DNA of 64,000 bases from assembly GCA_973895155.1 (NCBI GenBank), contig OZ316891.1:21762001-21826000 (forward strand), written 5' to 3'. Shown here one piece after another: positions 24,701-34,802 of the stretch; positions within the stretch are counted from its first letter, which is position 1; each line of letters starts with the position of its first letter. Position numbers and translations under genes: made by a program. The notes under the pieces were generated by a model. The model made no database searches, was not told where the DNA came from, and saw only the letters and a list, made by a program, of their open reading frames with translations. This DNA is from Marsupella aquatica (taxonomy: Eukaryota > Marchantiophyta).

Positions 24701-27172
24701 CAGATTGATGAAGTATAATTTGGCCAAGAAGAATATGAGAGAGGACATTATTGAGCTTTGCAAAGATACCTTACACCTTGGTGAAAGTAGTATTGCTCGT
24801 GTGATCAAGGAATATGGATTGGGCAACATTCCTGAATCAGATGACAAAGTCTACGAAATGCCAACCAATGTTCCTACTGATCCACTTGGAGGTTAATATG
24901 ACTACCATTTGTTATAAACTACCATATTCAATAGCTAATGATGAATTAAGTAGCCAAACTTGTCATATGCCAGATATGAATCATGAATTATAAATCGATG
25001 TTCTCAAGAGAATGATGTACATGATTTGATATAGAATGATTGATTGATGAAAATATTAGAATGAACCATGGTTGGAACAAGTTGGATGTGTGAAGTTAGA
25101 TAAATTTATCAAGACAATATAGAACCTATTATTTGGTATAGTCCAAACATTTCAAATGGATAATAATTCCAACTAGAGTTGAAGCAAATACTAATACGAA
25201 CTGAACAACCCAATCATAGTTTTAACTTGTCAAATGAATCGCTTAAATTCTATAAATAGATTAACTTACTCTGGAATTTTGTGAAAAATTAGATTAGTAC
25301 TTAACATAATATAGAAAACACTTGTCTAATACATCATGTAGTCATTGAAATTAGGCAAAGCAAACTAATAGCGATATTTAATAAATAAAAATAATTAGAA
25401 GTTTATTGGTTCACCATATTTATCTATTGTTTGTTGTTTTGGTTGTAGGAGATGAAACCAATTCTATTGAGGACGAGAACAAGGATGAGGACGAAGAGGA
25501 TAACATTGATTCCCCGAATGCTTGGCAGCCACTAAAGTTGGATCACGTGGAATCACCAAATGATTCAATGGAAATTCTTGACTCGTTCAGGGCTTTCCAA
25601 ACCGAACCAGAGCTCAATGTCGAGGAACAAGGAGTTTCAATGACCAAAGGAAGATGCCCTACCTCAAATCTAAATGCAAAGAATGTTAAAAATATCCAAT
25701 CAAATTGTAGCCGTGCTGGGGTGCAAGAATCAAATCAAAGAAACAAAAATGAAGTGGCATTTGATGAAACCAAAAGTAAAAATGAGCGAAGAATGATTGT
25801 CCGCAAATTTGTGTGGGAAAATTATATTCCTGATCAGGAAACCAGTTGCCCAGATCACATTTCTACAATAGATTGGGATGAGTTCTTTCGAAGCGAAGCT
25901 CAATTTCATGGGTGGAAAGCAAGAGCATATTGGCATGAAGCTTTGACTCATCGCTCCGGTTTGGAAACCCCTGAACAAATCACTAATTTACAAGATAATG
26001 TCTATTATGCAACAGAAGTATGTGAAATGGTTGGAGATCCTCCTATTGATGTTTTTGCCATTCAAAGTGAACCTAAAAGCACTATTAACAAATGGACTTG
26101 GATGAAGGAGTATCAACTAATCTCCAACCCTATCACTAACTCTATAGATACACCCGTGTCTAATCTTAATGATGCTACACTAGATACATGTGCAGTTTAT
26201 CAAAGTGATTATGAACAAGCAATCATCCAAGATTTGGGTGTGAAGAGAGATGATTCTTTCATTCCAAACGAGGAAACAATAAGAGACAATGCTTTGGTCG
26301 TGAATCCAATGGTGGAGCAGATGGATCCTTTACTGGTTGAAACTAACATTTTGGGCACGTCTCCCATATCGACAGAGCAAGTAAATGTTGATGGTGATCC
26401 AGTGGAGAAGAAAATGGATCCTTCAATGGTTGAAACTAACATTTTGGACGTGCCTCCCACATCGACAGAGTCAAGAAATGCTAACAACAACCTAGCAAGG
26501 GAGCAGATGGATCCTCTAGTGGTTGAGACTAACATTTTGGATGTGCGTCCCACATCAACAGAGCCAATAAATGCTAACAATAACCTAGCAAGGGAGCAGA
26601 TGGATCCTCTAGTGGTTGAGGCTAATATTTTGGATGAGCCTTTCACATTGACAAAGCCAAGAAATGTTGACAGCAACCTAGCAAGGGAGCAAATGGATCC
26701 TCTAGAGACAAGAAATGTTGAAATCAATGCACAAGTGGATCCTGTTATGATTTTGGCCGAAAAACCAAAGGTGTCTCACACATCGATGGACCCTAAAACA
26801 AATGAGAGTGATTTGTTGGTAGATAGTGAAGAACATCCTTGGATCCAACAAGCCACTAACCTTGAAGATCAAGACATACCGGAGGTGGGAAAAATTGCGC
26901 CTTGGGAAGAGGAAGCATCTGCTGCAGCCTACGCTGATGGATTGAATGAATTACCACCTCCTTTTTTGGGGATCCCATTAGTTTCAACTTCTCATGGAGA
27001 TTGTTCACAAACGACTCCGGCAACAAGAATGGAGCTTCCTAAGACTGGTTCCAAGGTCATTCCAGGTCGTGCCACTCGACGGGATTCAAAGAGACCCTCG
27101 GTGATAGAAAAAGTTACTATGCTGCCAAAGGTGAAGAAGACACCTCAGCAGATTTTGCGCAACAAGAAGTAA
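21703..27172 (+). CDS. Long multi-exon element-type gene: ParB-like plus amino-methyltransferase-like segments, acidic and repeat tail (locus 1)
   Basis: Exons: 21703 to about 22980 (donor AAG|GTAAGAG), about 23110 to 24453 (donor TTG|GTATGA), 24555 (after TTTTGCAG) to about 24890 (donor GAG|GTTAAT), and about 25450 (after GGTTGTAG) to 27172. The exon 2 acceptor is uncertain. The protein begins with a basic KKKRK tract. HIAPNVVKCRGHDPDYSRDL followed by FWIIGGQHTVIAYRLLL (about residues 326-342) resembles the ParB/sulfiredoxin-fold core (ParB has GxxRxxA). Later FLDATM (about 23943) and VCFGDGRHLIHSLLNLGARV (exon 2/3 junction) fall in the order motif IV then motif I, as in beta-class DNA amino-methyltransferases; the DPPY box is not intact. 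Next come an acidic stretch and about four or five 39-residue repeats with EQMDPLVVETNIL (26310-26720). A single in-frame TGA lies at 23692-23694, where the paralog (39741-34948) has Arg. Domain calls are inference; the paralogy is clear. Confidence 0.6.
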
Positions 27173-27516
27173 TGATTTTATTTTGACTATACTTAAAATG
27201 TATAATGTTTTTCATAGTGCTATAAATTGTTTGATTGTTTAGGTGCAATCTGAGCCCAAACCAGCAAATTGGTCATAATGGTTGTGAATAGTGTATAGTA
27301 TCAAGGAAACTTACCCATTATGGTTGCAAAAGTCATTGCAACAAGATAAGAGGGAACACTTCCAAATATGGATCAATACTCAGTATATTCGTGATCATGG
27401 AGATAGAAATCATTCAAGGAGATTCCATGTGTTTAATAATCAGGGTACATTTTGGACTACTTATCACACTTATTTGTAGAATGAACCATGGTGCATAGTT
27501 AATTTATGACATATTT
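27173..27516. other. Spacer, possible decayed exon, with a set 1 half motif
   Basis: A 62-codon frame at 27291-27479 is unrecognised. It is followed at 27482 by GAACCATGGTGC, a degenerate copy of the set 1 motif. In locus 2 the corresponding position holds a Ulp1 domain; no Ulp1 motif is seen here. Confidence 0.35.
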
Positions 27517-28101
27517 TTGGGTACTATTCTAAATCTCATCTGTGTGTGTTGTGTACAGGTGAGAGTTGAAAAATTATTCAGGAAATTACTTGTCATAAGT
27601 ATCAACAAGTTCCTCATTTACACAACTGGGGTCTCTCGTCATTTGAAGAAGACATCATCTTTCCGAGTTTATAACAAAATGATCTTTCCGAGACCATATG
27701 TACAAGAATTTCTTGAATTTTGCACTTCAACTTTTGATGTGGTTCTTTGGGCACTCACTGACACATGCAAACTGGCTGATCAAATGGATCCAATACTCAC
27801 AGATAAAGCTTTGAGTTTTTCTGGTCTTAAGTATCTTACATCAACTTTGATGGACATGAAACAGATCAATGATATTTATCCACAATATCAAAGACAAAAT
27901 GTTATATTTTTAGAGTGTTATCCATCATTTGATAGTGTAAATCCAATGTATTCAAGGCTGTATCCCAAGCCGTATTATGGTAATTGTAAAGACAATTTTC
28001 TTAGAGGCACACTTATTCCATATTTACATAATCTAGAAGATTCTGGTCAGACAGCGCATAAGTTTATTAAATATCACTATCCTACTTGGTCTGAAGTATG
28101 A
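27517..28101 (+). pseudogene. FCP1/HAD-like fragment, active site lost (locus 1)
   Basis: After an AG acceptor near 27560 the frame reads KLLVISINKFLIYTTG, then MIFPRPYVQEFLEFCTSTFD, VVLWALTD and, near the end, FLRGTLIPYLHNLEDSG. This matches the FCP1-like units at 33939-33034 and 32134-31377 (IYPRPDLMEFLE, FCFENFDVGIWSS, INLLIPYLSKLANS). In those units the first box is FDLNRVLIW or LDMEHILYY; here the nucleophile Asp is replaced (ISINKF), so phosphatase activity is unlikely. It follows the long gene on the same strand and could be its last exon block or a separate gene. Confidence 0.65.
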
Positions 28102-28618
28102 GACAGTATCAATAGAAATGTAGTAAAAGAAACCACAGCTTGTGTGGTGTAGTGTTTAGAATATATTCAAATGTATTCTTTTTGGATAATAAAAGTTACA
28201 TTATTTACGTGAAAAATTGAAATGATTGATTACTGCATTATATATTCATGAATGATTACTTGTAATGTTCATTTTACTTCATAATGTCGAATGCCAAAAT
28301 GTCTACTTGTAGAGCAAAAATTCTATTCTTGAACTCAGTTTTGGCAGCACCCGATAATACTTGTAAATTCAGTCTTTATATTCATAGTGTCTGATGCGAA
28401 AATAGATACACATAGTATAAAACTTGTCATTTTGTAGAGATCTACTAGTGTTAAATGCAAAAAATTTGGCTTAAGTTTCTTTTAGGCCCTTGGAACTTAT
28501 TGAGTATTATAGCCAATATTAATTCTCAAATTCAGTAGATACCAATTTAAATGAAAACTTTTTGTTTACTCACTATCAGTGTATTGCATTGAATATGCAT
28601 TTCACCAACAAATTAGAA

Positions 28619-28632
28619 TACGAACCATGGTT
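28619..28632. repeat. Last set 1 palindrome
   Basis: ACGAACCATGGTTTAT at about 28619, the most downstream set 1 copy. Single copies also occur at 23074 and 25062, both in introns of the long gene. No set 1 copy is seen to the right of here. Confidence 0.75.
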
Positions 28633-28666
28633 TATTGTATGTTTTGACACTTAATTTGGTTTACTT

Positions 28667-29000
28667 CTTTTTTTGTTTGGGGAGGGGGGGGGAATAAAAC
28701 CCGCAAAAACCCATGGGAAGGGGGGCCCAACAGGGCAACAAAGACAGAGGCAGCAAAATGCAAACCTATGAGATGGAGAGAGAGCCCCAATGAGCAAGGA
28801 CAAAAAAAGATGCGGTCCATGCAAGCAAGGAAAGACACAATCCAAAAGAAAAGTGTCCAAGCGTGTGACCCACCTAAGATGTTCCTGACTAACTAATTCT
28901 TTTACTCTAAGTAATCTAGTATGTTTTCTACCAAGACCCGAGGCTTTGCAGAGGCCATGCAAAGAGTCTAACATTTATGAAAGGAGTAGATTCAAGTTAA
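28667..29000 (-). mobile_element. Truncated retroposon (LINE- or SINE-like 3' end) with 20-bp target duplication
   Basis: The insert is flanked by ACACTTAATTTGGTTTACTT (28647-28666) and ACACTCAATTTGGTTTACTT (29001-29020), one mismatch in 20. On the minus strand it ends in GTTTTTGCGGGTTTTATTCC, a C-run and an A-rich tail (AAACAAAAAAAG) against the duplication. This is the usual signature of target-primed reverse transcription. No protein domain remains; the 107-codon minus frame inside it is probably non-functional. Confidence 0.75.
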
Positions 29001-29354
29001 ACACTCAATTTGGTTTACTTTGTTTAAATTGTTCCTATCACATGTGACTGAACTTGGATCCATCAGGTTTTTGTTGATGTCCTGGAGCATACCATACTTT
29101 CAAACTAGAGGAAAAGAGTTAATACAATGGGGGAAAATGGAAGTCTTGGACACTTCCCCCTTATATATGGCCCGTGGTGGTTTAAATTTATTTATTTATT
29201 TATTTAAATGAATTAAATAAATCAGTAATATCTTTGTAAAACTTCATTTAAGCATTTATGGAATTGAAAATTCCACTTTTATCTAAATAAGGGTTGAGTG
29301 TTGTCAACCTACATACGTTGAGTTATTGTTGGGGTACTCATAATGTATTTATCG

Positions 29355-29619
29355 CTCGGGGGTTTCACTTCCACAAAAATGGCATATCACGTGCGACGAA
29401 GTATAGGGTCATTTTATTGGTTCAAAGGGAAGACTTAAGAATTTTCTGAGAAGAACAATAGAGTTTTTTAAATCAAATTTTGATACTTATAAGAACATTA
29501 GTATCCTTATAATCAAAATTTAACTTTATAGGGGTTGATTTTTTTTTTAAAATTCTTACATTTGAGGGGGTCCAAGGCCTAAAATGATGAGGAGGCATCC
29601 ATATAGTGAGACCCCCGAG
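29355..29619. mobile_element. MITE copy A
   Basis: Ends are CTCGGGGGTTTCACT and, inverted, CTCGGGGGTCTCACT (one mismatch in 15). Flanks are ATTTATCG and ATTTATCA, an 8-bp duplication with one difference. The body is AT-rich and non-coding and matches copies at 50389-50670 and 53693-53989. An 8-bp duplication fits hAT-like or related superfamilies. Confidence 0.9.
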
Positions 29620-29627
29620 ATTTATCA

Positions 29628-30330
29628 GATGTTGTCAAATTGGAGGCATCCAGGTGTAATGCTATGGCGTCCGTGGATCTATTGGCGGATAATGTGCATC
29701 CCCGTGTGCATCGCAACCATCAAATTTCCCCATTTGAGGATGGTATACATCCCACTTGTACGTGACGGGGTATTGTTGGGCTATTTTGACGTATGTGCTC
29801 CAATTGCTTTTGTGCAGGTGTAGGTTGTGGTGTTAGTGGATCTATTGGCAGATGATGTGCATCTCAACCATCCAATTTCCCTCCGTGAGGATGGTGAGCA
29901 TCCTACTTGTGAGGGGGTATTGCTAGAGTATCCTGACGGATGTGCTCCAATTGCTTTTGTGTAGGTGTAGGTTGTGGCGTCTGTGGATCTATTGGCGGAT
30001 GATGTGCATCACAGCCATCCAATTTCCCCCGGTGAGGATGGTCTACATCCCACTTGTGAGGGGGTCTTGCTGGAGTATTCTGACGCTATTTGCCAAATGT
30101 GGTCCAATTGGAGGCGTGCAGGTGTATGCTATGGCGTTCGTGGATCTATTGGCGAATGATGTGCATCAAAGGCATCTGATTTCCCCCCGTGAGGATGGTG
30201 TACATCCCACTTGTGAGGGGGTATTGCTGGGGTATTCTGATGGTATTTGCCAGATGTGTGCCAATTGGAGGCATCCAGGTGTCCACGGTGTGGCATCCGT
30301 GGATCTTGTGTGCAGGTATTTTTAAGGTAT
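29628..30330. repeat. Tandem repeat, unit about 150-190 bp, about four units
   Basis: Recurring blocks: GGATCTATTGGCGGATGATG, CCAATTTCCCCC, GAGGATGGTGTACATCCCAC, then CTTGTGAGGGGG and GGTATTCTGA. It starts nine bases after MITE copy A ends. Frames on both strands come from the repeat and are not taken as genes. Confidence 0.85.
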
Positions 30331-31376
30331 TTTGGAGTTGTAGTGTTATTGGAGGCATACATGGGAGGTGGATCCATGGAAAAATTCATGGGGTACTTGG
30401 GGTTACTTCATTCAAATTGACAGACATAAAGATTTGACAATGTTTGATTATTTAGGAGTCACAAAACTAGACATATATAATCCCCAAGCCCCTTCACTAG
30501 ACAAGCTTCTAGGTATCTAACTACCTCAGTCTTCACCAACATTCTGTACAACATTCTTGGGGAAGATCCTTTGCTTGCCTTTGGAACCGGTAGATCTCTA
30601 ATGATTACTCTGTTCTGCTCTAGAGCCCACCTGACCACCATGTCTAATAACTCAAACGCAATCTTCTAGAGCGTGTTTGGTGAAAGGGTTGCCCAGGGAA
30701 GTCTTCGATCACTTGTTTGTATCTCCAACAAACATGCGCAGCTTGGCGTCCACTTCGCATGTCTTCATCAATCCCATGGCTCTCATGCAGACCACTAAAT
30801 TGGCGTCTTTAGTGAGACAGTGTGTCAAAGTCCTGCAAAAGTTTCAGAAAGATAGGGTGGATGTTTAAAAGCACAACAACGGCCCTCACATCCGAAAAAA
30901 ACTTACACAGCATATGATGTTGAACAGGATTTTTATATATGTCACGTAATGCGGCTGATTGAACTATGTATTTACTATGTTTGAGTCTTCAGCAACGTGT
31001 AATTTGCCACTTAATCTGCTCCTGGTTGGGCACGCATGGAACTTCTACCTGGTTTTCCTGAATATATATAAAATGGCCGGGCAGATCATGAAACCCCAAG
31101 ACCATTATAACCCCAATTTAAGGAAAACCAAACTTTGGAAATTCCGAAAATAACTAAATATTATTATTTTAATAAAAAAGGGGCGACATGACGCGTGGCT
31201 GCGCGTGAAACCCTGAAAATGACTGCAACGTCACATTTTAACCAATCCAACTTGACGGGACCAAGAGACATGCTCACGCGAATAATAGTAATAGAGAAAT
31301 AAATCTTTGAGATCCTTTATATATGATAATCAGTATATAAGGAGTTTACAAATGGTTTCTAGAACGACAATACAAA
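30331..31376. other. No supported gene; first set 2 motifs
   Basis: A 60-codon minus frame at 30459-30641 is unrecognised. ACGCGTGGCTGCGCGTGA at about 31189 and a half copy (TCACGCGAATAA) at about 31274 are the leftmost set 2 motifs, so the left edge of the set 2 element may lie near 31.2 kb. Confidence 0.4.
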
Positions 31377-32134
31377 TTAATTTGATCTCATGCCGACTAT
31401 TATTTTGGAAGCGTCCAAAATTGGGCGTCTGTTAAATTGCTCTACTAGATATCTATCTCCATGCCTCAAAATCACAGGGTCTTCCCATAGAGTATGATTA
31501 TAATCATAATCTCTAAAAATATATTTAACTGACCAATTAGGATAATCTCTTCCATTGGCAATGACAAGCGGCTCACAAGAGTTTGCTAGCTTGCTAAGAT
31601 ACGGAATCAGCAAGTTAATCAGGAAACTGTCGTCGACCGACCCAAAATATTTGGGCGGAAATAATGATCCAACAACAGGATCTAAACAAGCATGAAATGC
31701 ATCGGATTCGATAAGCATTATATTTTGCTACAGATATGCCTTCGTATAAATTCCAACCTTCTCAAAACACTTCAAAAATATCCGCTTATTTGATGTCACC
31801 CCATCGCATAAGTAACAATGAGACTGATCCCAAATATACTTAAATGAGGCCATTTCCATCGCAGTAAAAATAGATGCTAAAATTTGATCTAAAAGGTTCT
31901 TCCCAAGAGAGGACCAGATCCCTACATCGAAATTCTCAAAACAAAATCTCAAGAATTCATGAAGATGAGGCCTTGGAAAAACGTATATATTCCCATCTGA
32001 ATTCCAGTTGAGACCGCCATCAGTCGGGAATGCGGTGCAGTGTAATAGAGTATATGCTCCATGTCTAAAACTATGAGCCCAGGCATTTTCTTTGCTGCAA
32101 TGAATCTCCTGTAGAGAAACACAAGAAGATGCAT
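31377..32134 (-). pseudogene. FCP1/HAD-like unit 3 (locus 2)
   Basis: The minus strand reads GLIVLDMEHILYYTAPHS, then after a frame change VFPRPHLHEFLRFCFENFDV, GIWSSLG, FKYIWDQSHCYL and finally SDAFHACLDPVVGSLFPPKY. This is the order of plant FCP1-homology (NIF/HAD IIIB-type) proteins, whose usual text is FLKFCFERFDVGIWSS followed by WDQSHCT. One frameshift follows the DxE box and a TAG follows YTKAYL (about 31728), so the copy is broken. It is the closest of the units to the host plant family, which suggests capture of a host gene. Confidence 0.75.
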
Positions 32135-32194
32135 GAGCCCGTATGGATGTAGTCACGCGAATGGTCGCGTCACATATTACAGAGACAACATCCT

Positions 32195-32902
32195 CTACAC
32201 TCTGGCCATTGATAAGTGACGTCTGTTGAAGTGCTTGATAAGAACTTGATTCGCATGTCTCTGCACGTACAGATTCTCCCATATATCCTCGTTCAGATCC
32301 CAATCTCGATGTAGATTTCTAATCGACCAGATGGGATAATCAAACTTGTTAGCAAACGCAAGACAAAGCCCTGAATTTGATAGCTTTTGTAAATATGGAA
32401 TGAGGTCATCCCTCAAAAAGACATCATCCAACGATCATTGAAACGACTTAGCGAACAATAATCCGCATACAGCTGTCTGGCATGTATGGGAAGGATAGGC
32501 ATCAATTTGGATTATATTCTCTGGTTGATAATCTTGAAACATATCATGTAGTCTCTCGATAGATTTGAAGACAACAGTCTTATAATTTTTCTTCACATAA
32601 CCAAGATTCCAACAATGATCCTACGTGAACACATATATCAACTGCGACAGGTCGGTGCTCGACAACACTTCTGAAAGTATCTAATAAACCAGTTTATCAT
32701 TGAGAATAGACCAGACCATCACATCAAAATGATCATAACAGAATTTTATAAGATCATGAAGATGCGGCTTCGGAACGACACATAGAGATCTGATACGAAT
32801 TCCGGGTGTTGACTTGAGCTGAGGAGTATATTTTGAAACAGAGCACAGGAAGTTTGCCAGTCCTAAAACCAGAAGTTGACGCGACCTGCTCCACTTAGAC
32901 AC
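32195..32902 (-). pseudogene. FCP1/HAD-like unit 2 (locus 2)
   Basis: Starts as RQLLVLGLANFLCSVSKYTP and CVVPKPHLHDLIKFCYDHFD, MVWSILNDK. After frame breaks it continues as YQPENIIQIDAYPSHTC and ends with VFLRDDLIPYLQKLSNSG and YPIWSIRNLHRDWD. The nucleophile Asp of the first box is Gly here (LVLGLANF), and there are several frameshifts between 32680 and 32430, so it is inactive. A set 2 palindrome lies in the gap to unit 3 (32153-32173) and another upstream (32948-32968). Confidence 0.7.
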
Positions 32903-33033
32903 CTATAAATGAACAATTCGATTCTCATATTATGCAATTGCAAACAACCACGCGATCGGGCGCGTCACTCCCAAAATATAAAGTTCAATTTCAATCAATT
33001 TATAAATAATAATTGATAATAAACAATAAATGT

Positions 33034-33939
33034 TTACTTATTGGACTTATCCCGGGCTTCTATAGCATGGTCTTTTTCGGCAGATAAGTATTTCATAAAT
33101 TTGTCAAACTTTTCTAAATGGTCTTTATTCCCCTGATTACGAATGATCACATTTCTCCTCCAAAGATTTGTCTTATCAATATAATCTTTCTCAAGATTTT
33201 CTTGAGAGAACGTTGGAATCCCATATCCACTAAGGAGCTCGCGGAATGTCAACTTGTCAATTGACATGTCGCATAGATATGTATATAGTTTCTTTCTAAA
33301 AAATAGGTCATCATCGAGCCCAGAATATGCATCGGGATACAGCGATGAATAGAAGTCATTAAGGCTCGTCTTATATGCAGCATCATCGATAAGAATGACA
33401 TTCTCGATGTTGTAATCTTTAATATTGGCGGCAATGTTGGAGAGACATTTGACAAATAAGGGGATGTCATTATTATTCTTCCCAATAAGTCGAGTTGATT
33501 CTTGTCCCCATATAAATTTAATACGTTTCAAAACTTCGGGTCGAAGTATCAGCCTTACACAAGATAGAATATTTCGTTTGAACATGCACGACCAGATCGC
33601 AATGTCGTATAGATCTACCACCTTCTCAAGAAATTCCATTAAATCAGGCCTTGGATAGATAACCTTGTGCATCTGTCTCACACCCCTTGACCGAATGGGC
33701 ATCCCAGGGCTGATCTTCTCTGACCAGATAAGTACCCGATTCAGATCAAAAATTACAAGTCTCTTTTGAACCGGTGACTTCTTTGCCGATGGATTAGGCG
33801 CCATCCGTACCTGTGATTTTTGTGCCGCAGGGTTTGGAGAACGTACTAGAACGGTCTATTTGTTTCCCGCCTCCGGACGATCACCGGACTTCCGGACTGG
33901 TGCCTTCGATACTCGATCAGGGGGTTTCGGGATAGGCTT
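33034..33939 (-). CDS. FCP1/HAD-like phosphatase unit 1, joined in frame to the Ulp1 exon
   Basis: The exon begins at 33939 after TTTTACAG and reads KPIPKPPDRVSK, passes one TAG at 33856-33858, then continues KKSPVQKRLVIFDLNRVLIW. Next are VIYPRPDLMEFLEKVVDLYD, IAIWSCMF, KRIKFIWGQES and NVILIDDAAYKTSLNDFYSS, and the frame ends at 33034. The DLN box and the later IDDAAYK box match plant FCP1-homology proteins, so the fold and the nucleophile Asp are present. A start at 33804 (MAPNPSAKK) would avoid the TAG. It could be a Pol II CTD-type or other Ser/Thr phosphatase; the substrate is unknown. Confidence 0.7.
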
Positions 33940-33968
33940 CTGTAAAACATTAAGAAATGAAAATAAGT

Positions 33969-34802
33969 TTATAACGTGAACGGTCGCATGACTACAAAGG
34001 AAGACACTAAAATGAAGTGTATTACCTGTACAAGACGGTTGTTCAGTGCTGGAATTCCGCCGGAAATGTCAATCATAGCAGCACGGATCCCGGTAACTAG
34101 GTTACTTGCGGATGTTGGCTTGCGGAAGTCCATGTCAAATAACGACAAGACTATCTCCCTACGAAATTTCTCAATTTGATCCAAGGAAAAATTAATTCTG
34201 TTTCCTTGACACAAGCACTTGGCGTATCTCAAGATAAACACACCACAACTGTGGCCGTCACTCTGGTGAGGAATATCATTCCGATATATCCGTTCCCAAC
34301 CTGAGAGATCCAAGTTGACACCAGTTCTCCAGCCAATTTTGTCGGCGTAGTACTTCCCAACAATATCTAGCACCCCAGGATTTTGTTGATTATGAACTAG
34401 AGAATCTAGGTACCCGAGCCGTTTCTCCTTCGGATACACAACTACCAATGACCAATGTTCTTTCACAGCATTGTGTACTGAAAAGACCAGTTTGTCGTAT
34501 TCACTGATTTTTAGCGGAAACTCCTTTGTCCAAGCTGCTCTCTCCTCATCGAAAATGGTAGGATCCATGGAGAGAAGCTCAAAATGGTGTGTTTGGAAGA
34601 ATTTGACAAGGTCTGACTTTCCAACTCTATCGAGAATCAGTTTGAGAAAACTCAAATAAGCGTTAATTATATCATCGGTGAGCAACTCGCGCGGTCTTAG
34701 ACACATCATATGTTTCCTCTTGATCGAGTGTTGTAAGAACTTGGTCAATAGCTCTTCCATATCCTTAGAAGGATCAAGGCATTGATCTATTCGACTAGCC
34801 AA
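33969..34802 (-). CDS. Ulp1-type (C48) SUMO/NEDD8-like cysteine peptidase
   Basis: The frame of 277 codons contains the full Ulp1 core: LLTDDIINAYL (about residue 41), the catalytic His in KEHWSLVVV (H116), Asp in LGYLDSL (D133), Gln in HQSDGHSCGVFIL (Q180) and Cys six residues later (C186). It is therefore expected to cut isopeptide or C-terminal tails of ubiquitin-like proteins. A GT donor follows LVQ at about 34028 and the next exon (33939) is in phase, giving a Ulp1-FCP1 fusion. Upstream, TTTTTTACAG precedes FFENLASRID, so this exon may also be joined to sequence further upstream. Ulp1 genes are known cargo in plant Mutator-like elements. A set 2 motif variant sits in the intron (about 33974). 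Confidence 0.85.
   Translation of the reverse strand: MASRIDQCLDPSKDMEELLTKFLQHSIKRKHMMCLRPRELLTDDIINAYLSFLKLILDRVGKSDLVKFFQTHHFELLSMDPTIFDEERAAWTKEFPLKISEYDKLVFSVHNAVKEHWSLVVVYPKEKRLGYLDSLVHNQQNPGVLDIVGKYYADKIGWRTGVNLDLSGWERIYRNDIPHQSDGHSCGVFILRYAKCLCQGNRINFSLDQIEKFRREIVLSLFDMDFRKPTSASNLVTGIRAAMIDISGGIPALNNRLVQVIHFILVSSFVVMRPFTL

Noticed and set aside
29942-30437. Plus and minus frames in the 29.6-30.4 kb region
   Set aside because: They repeat themselves with the tandem unit and look like translated minisatellite.
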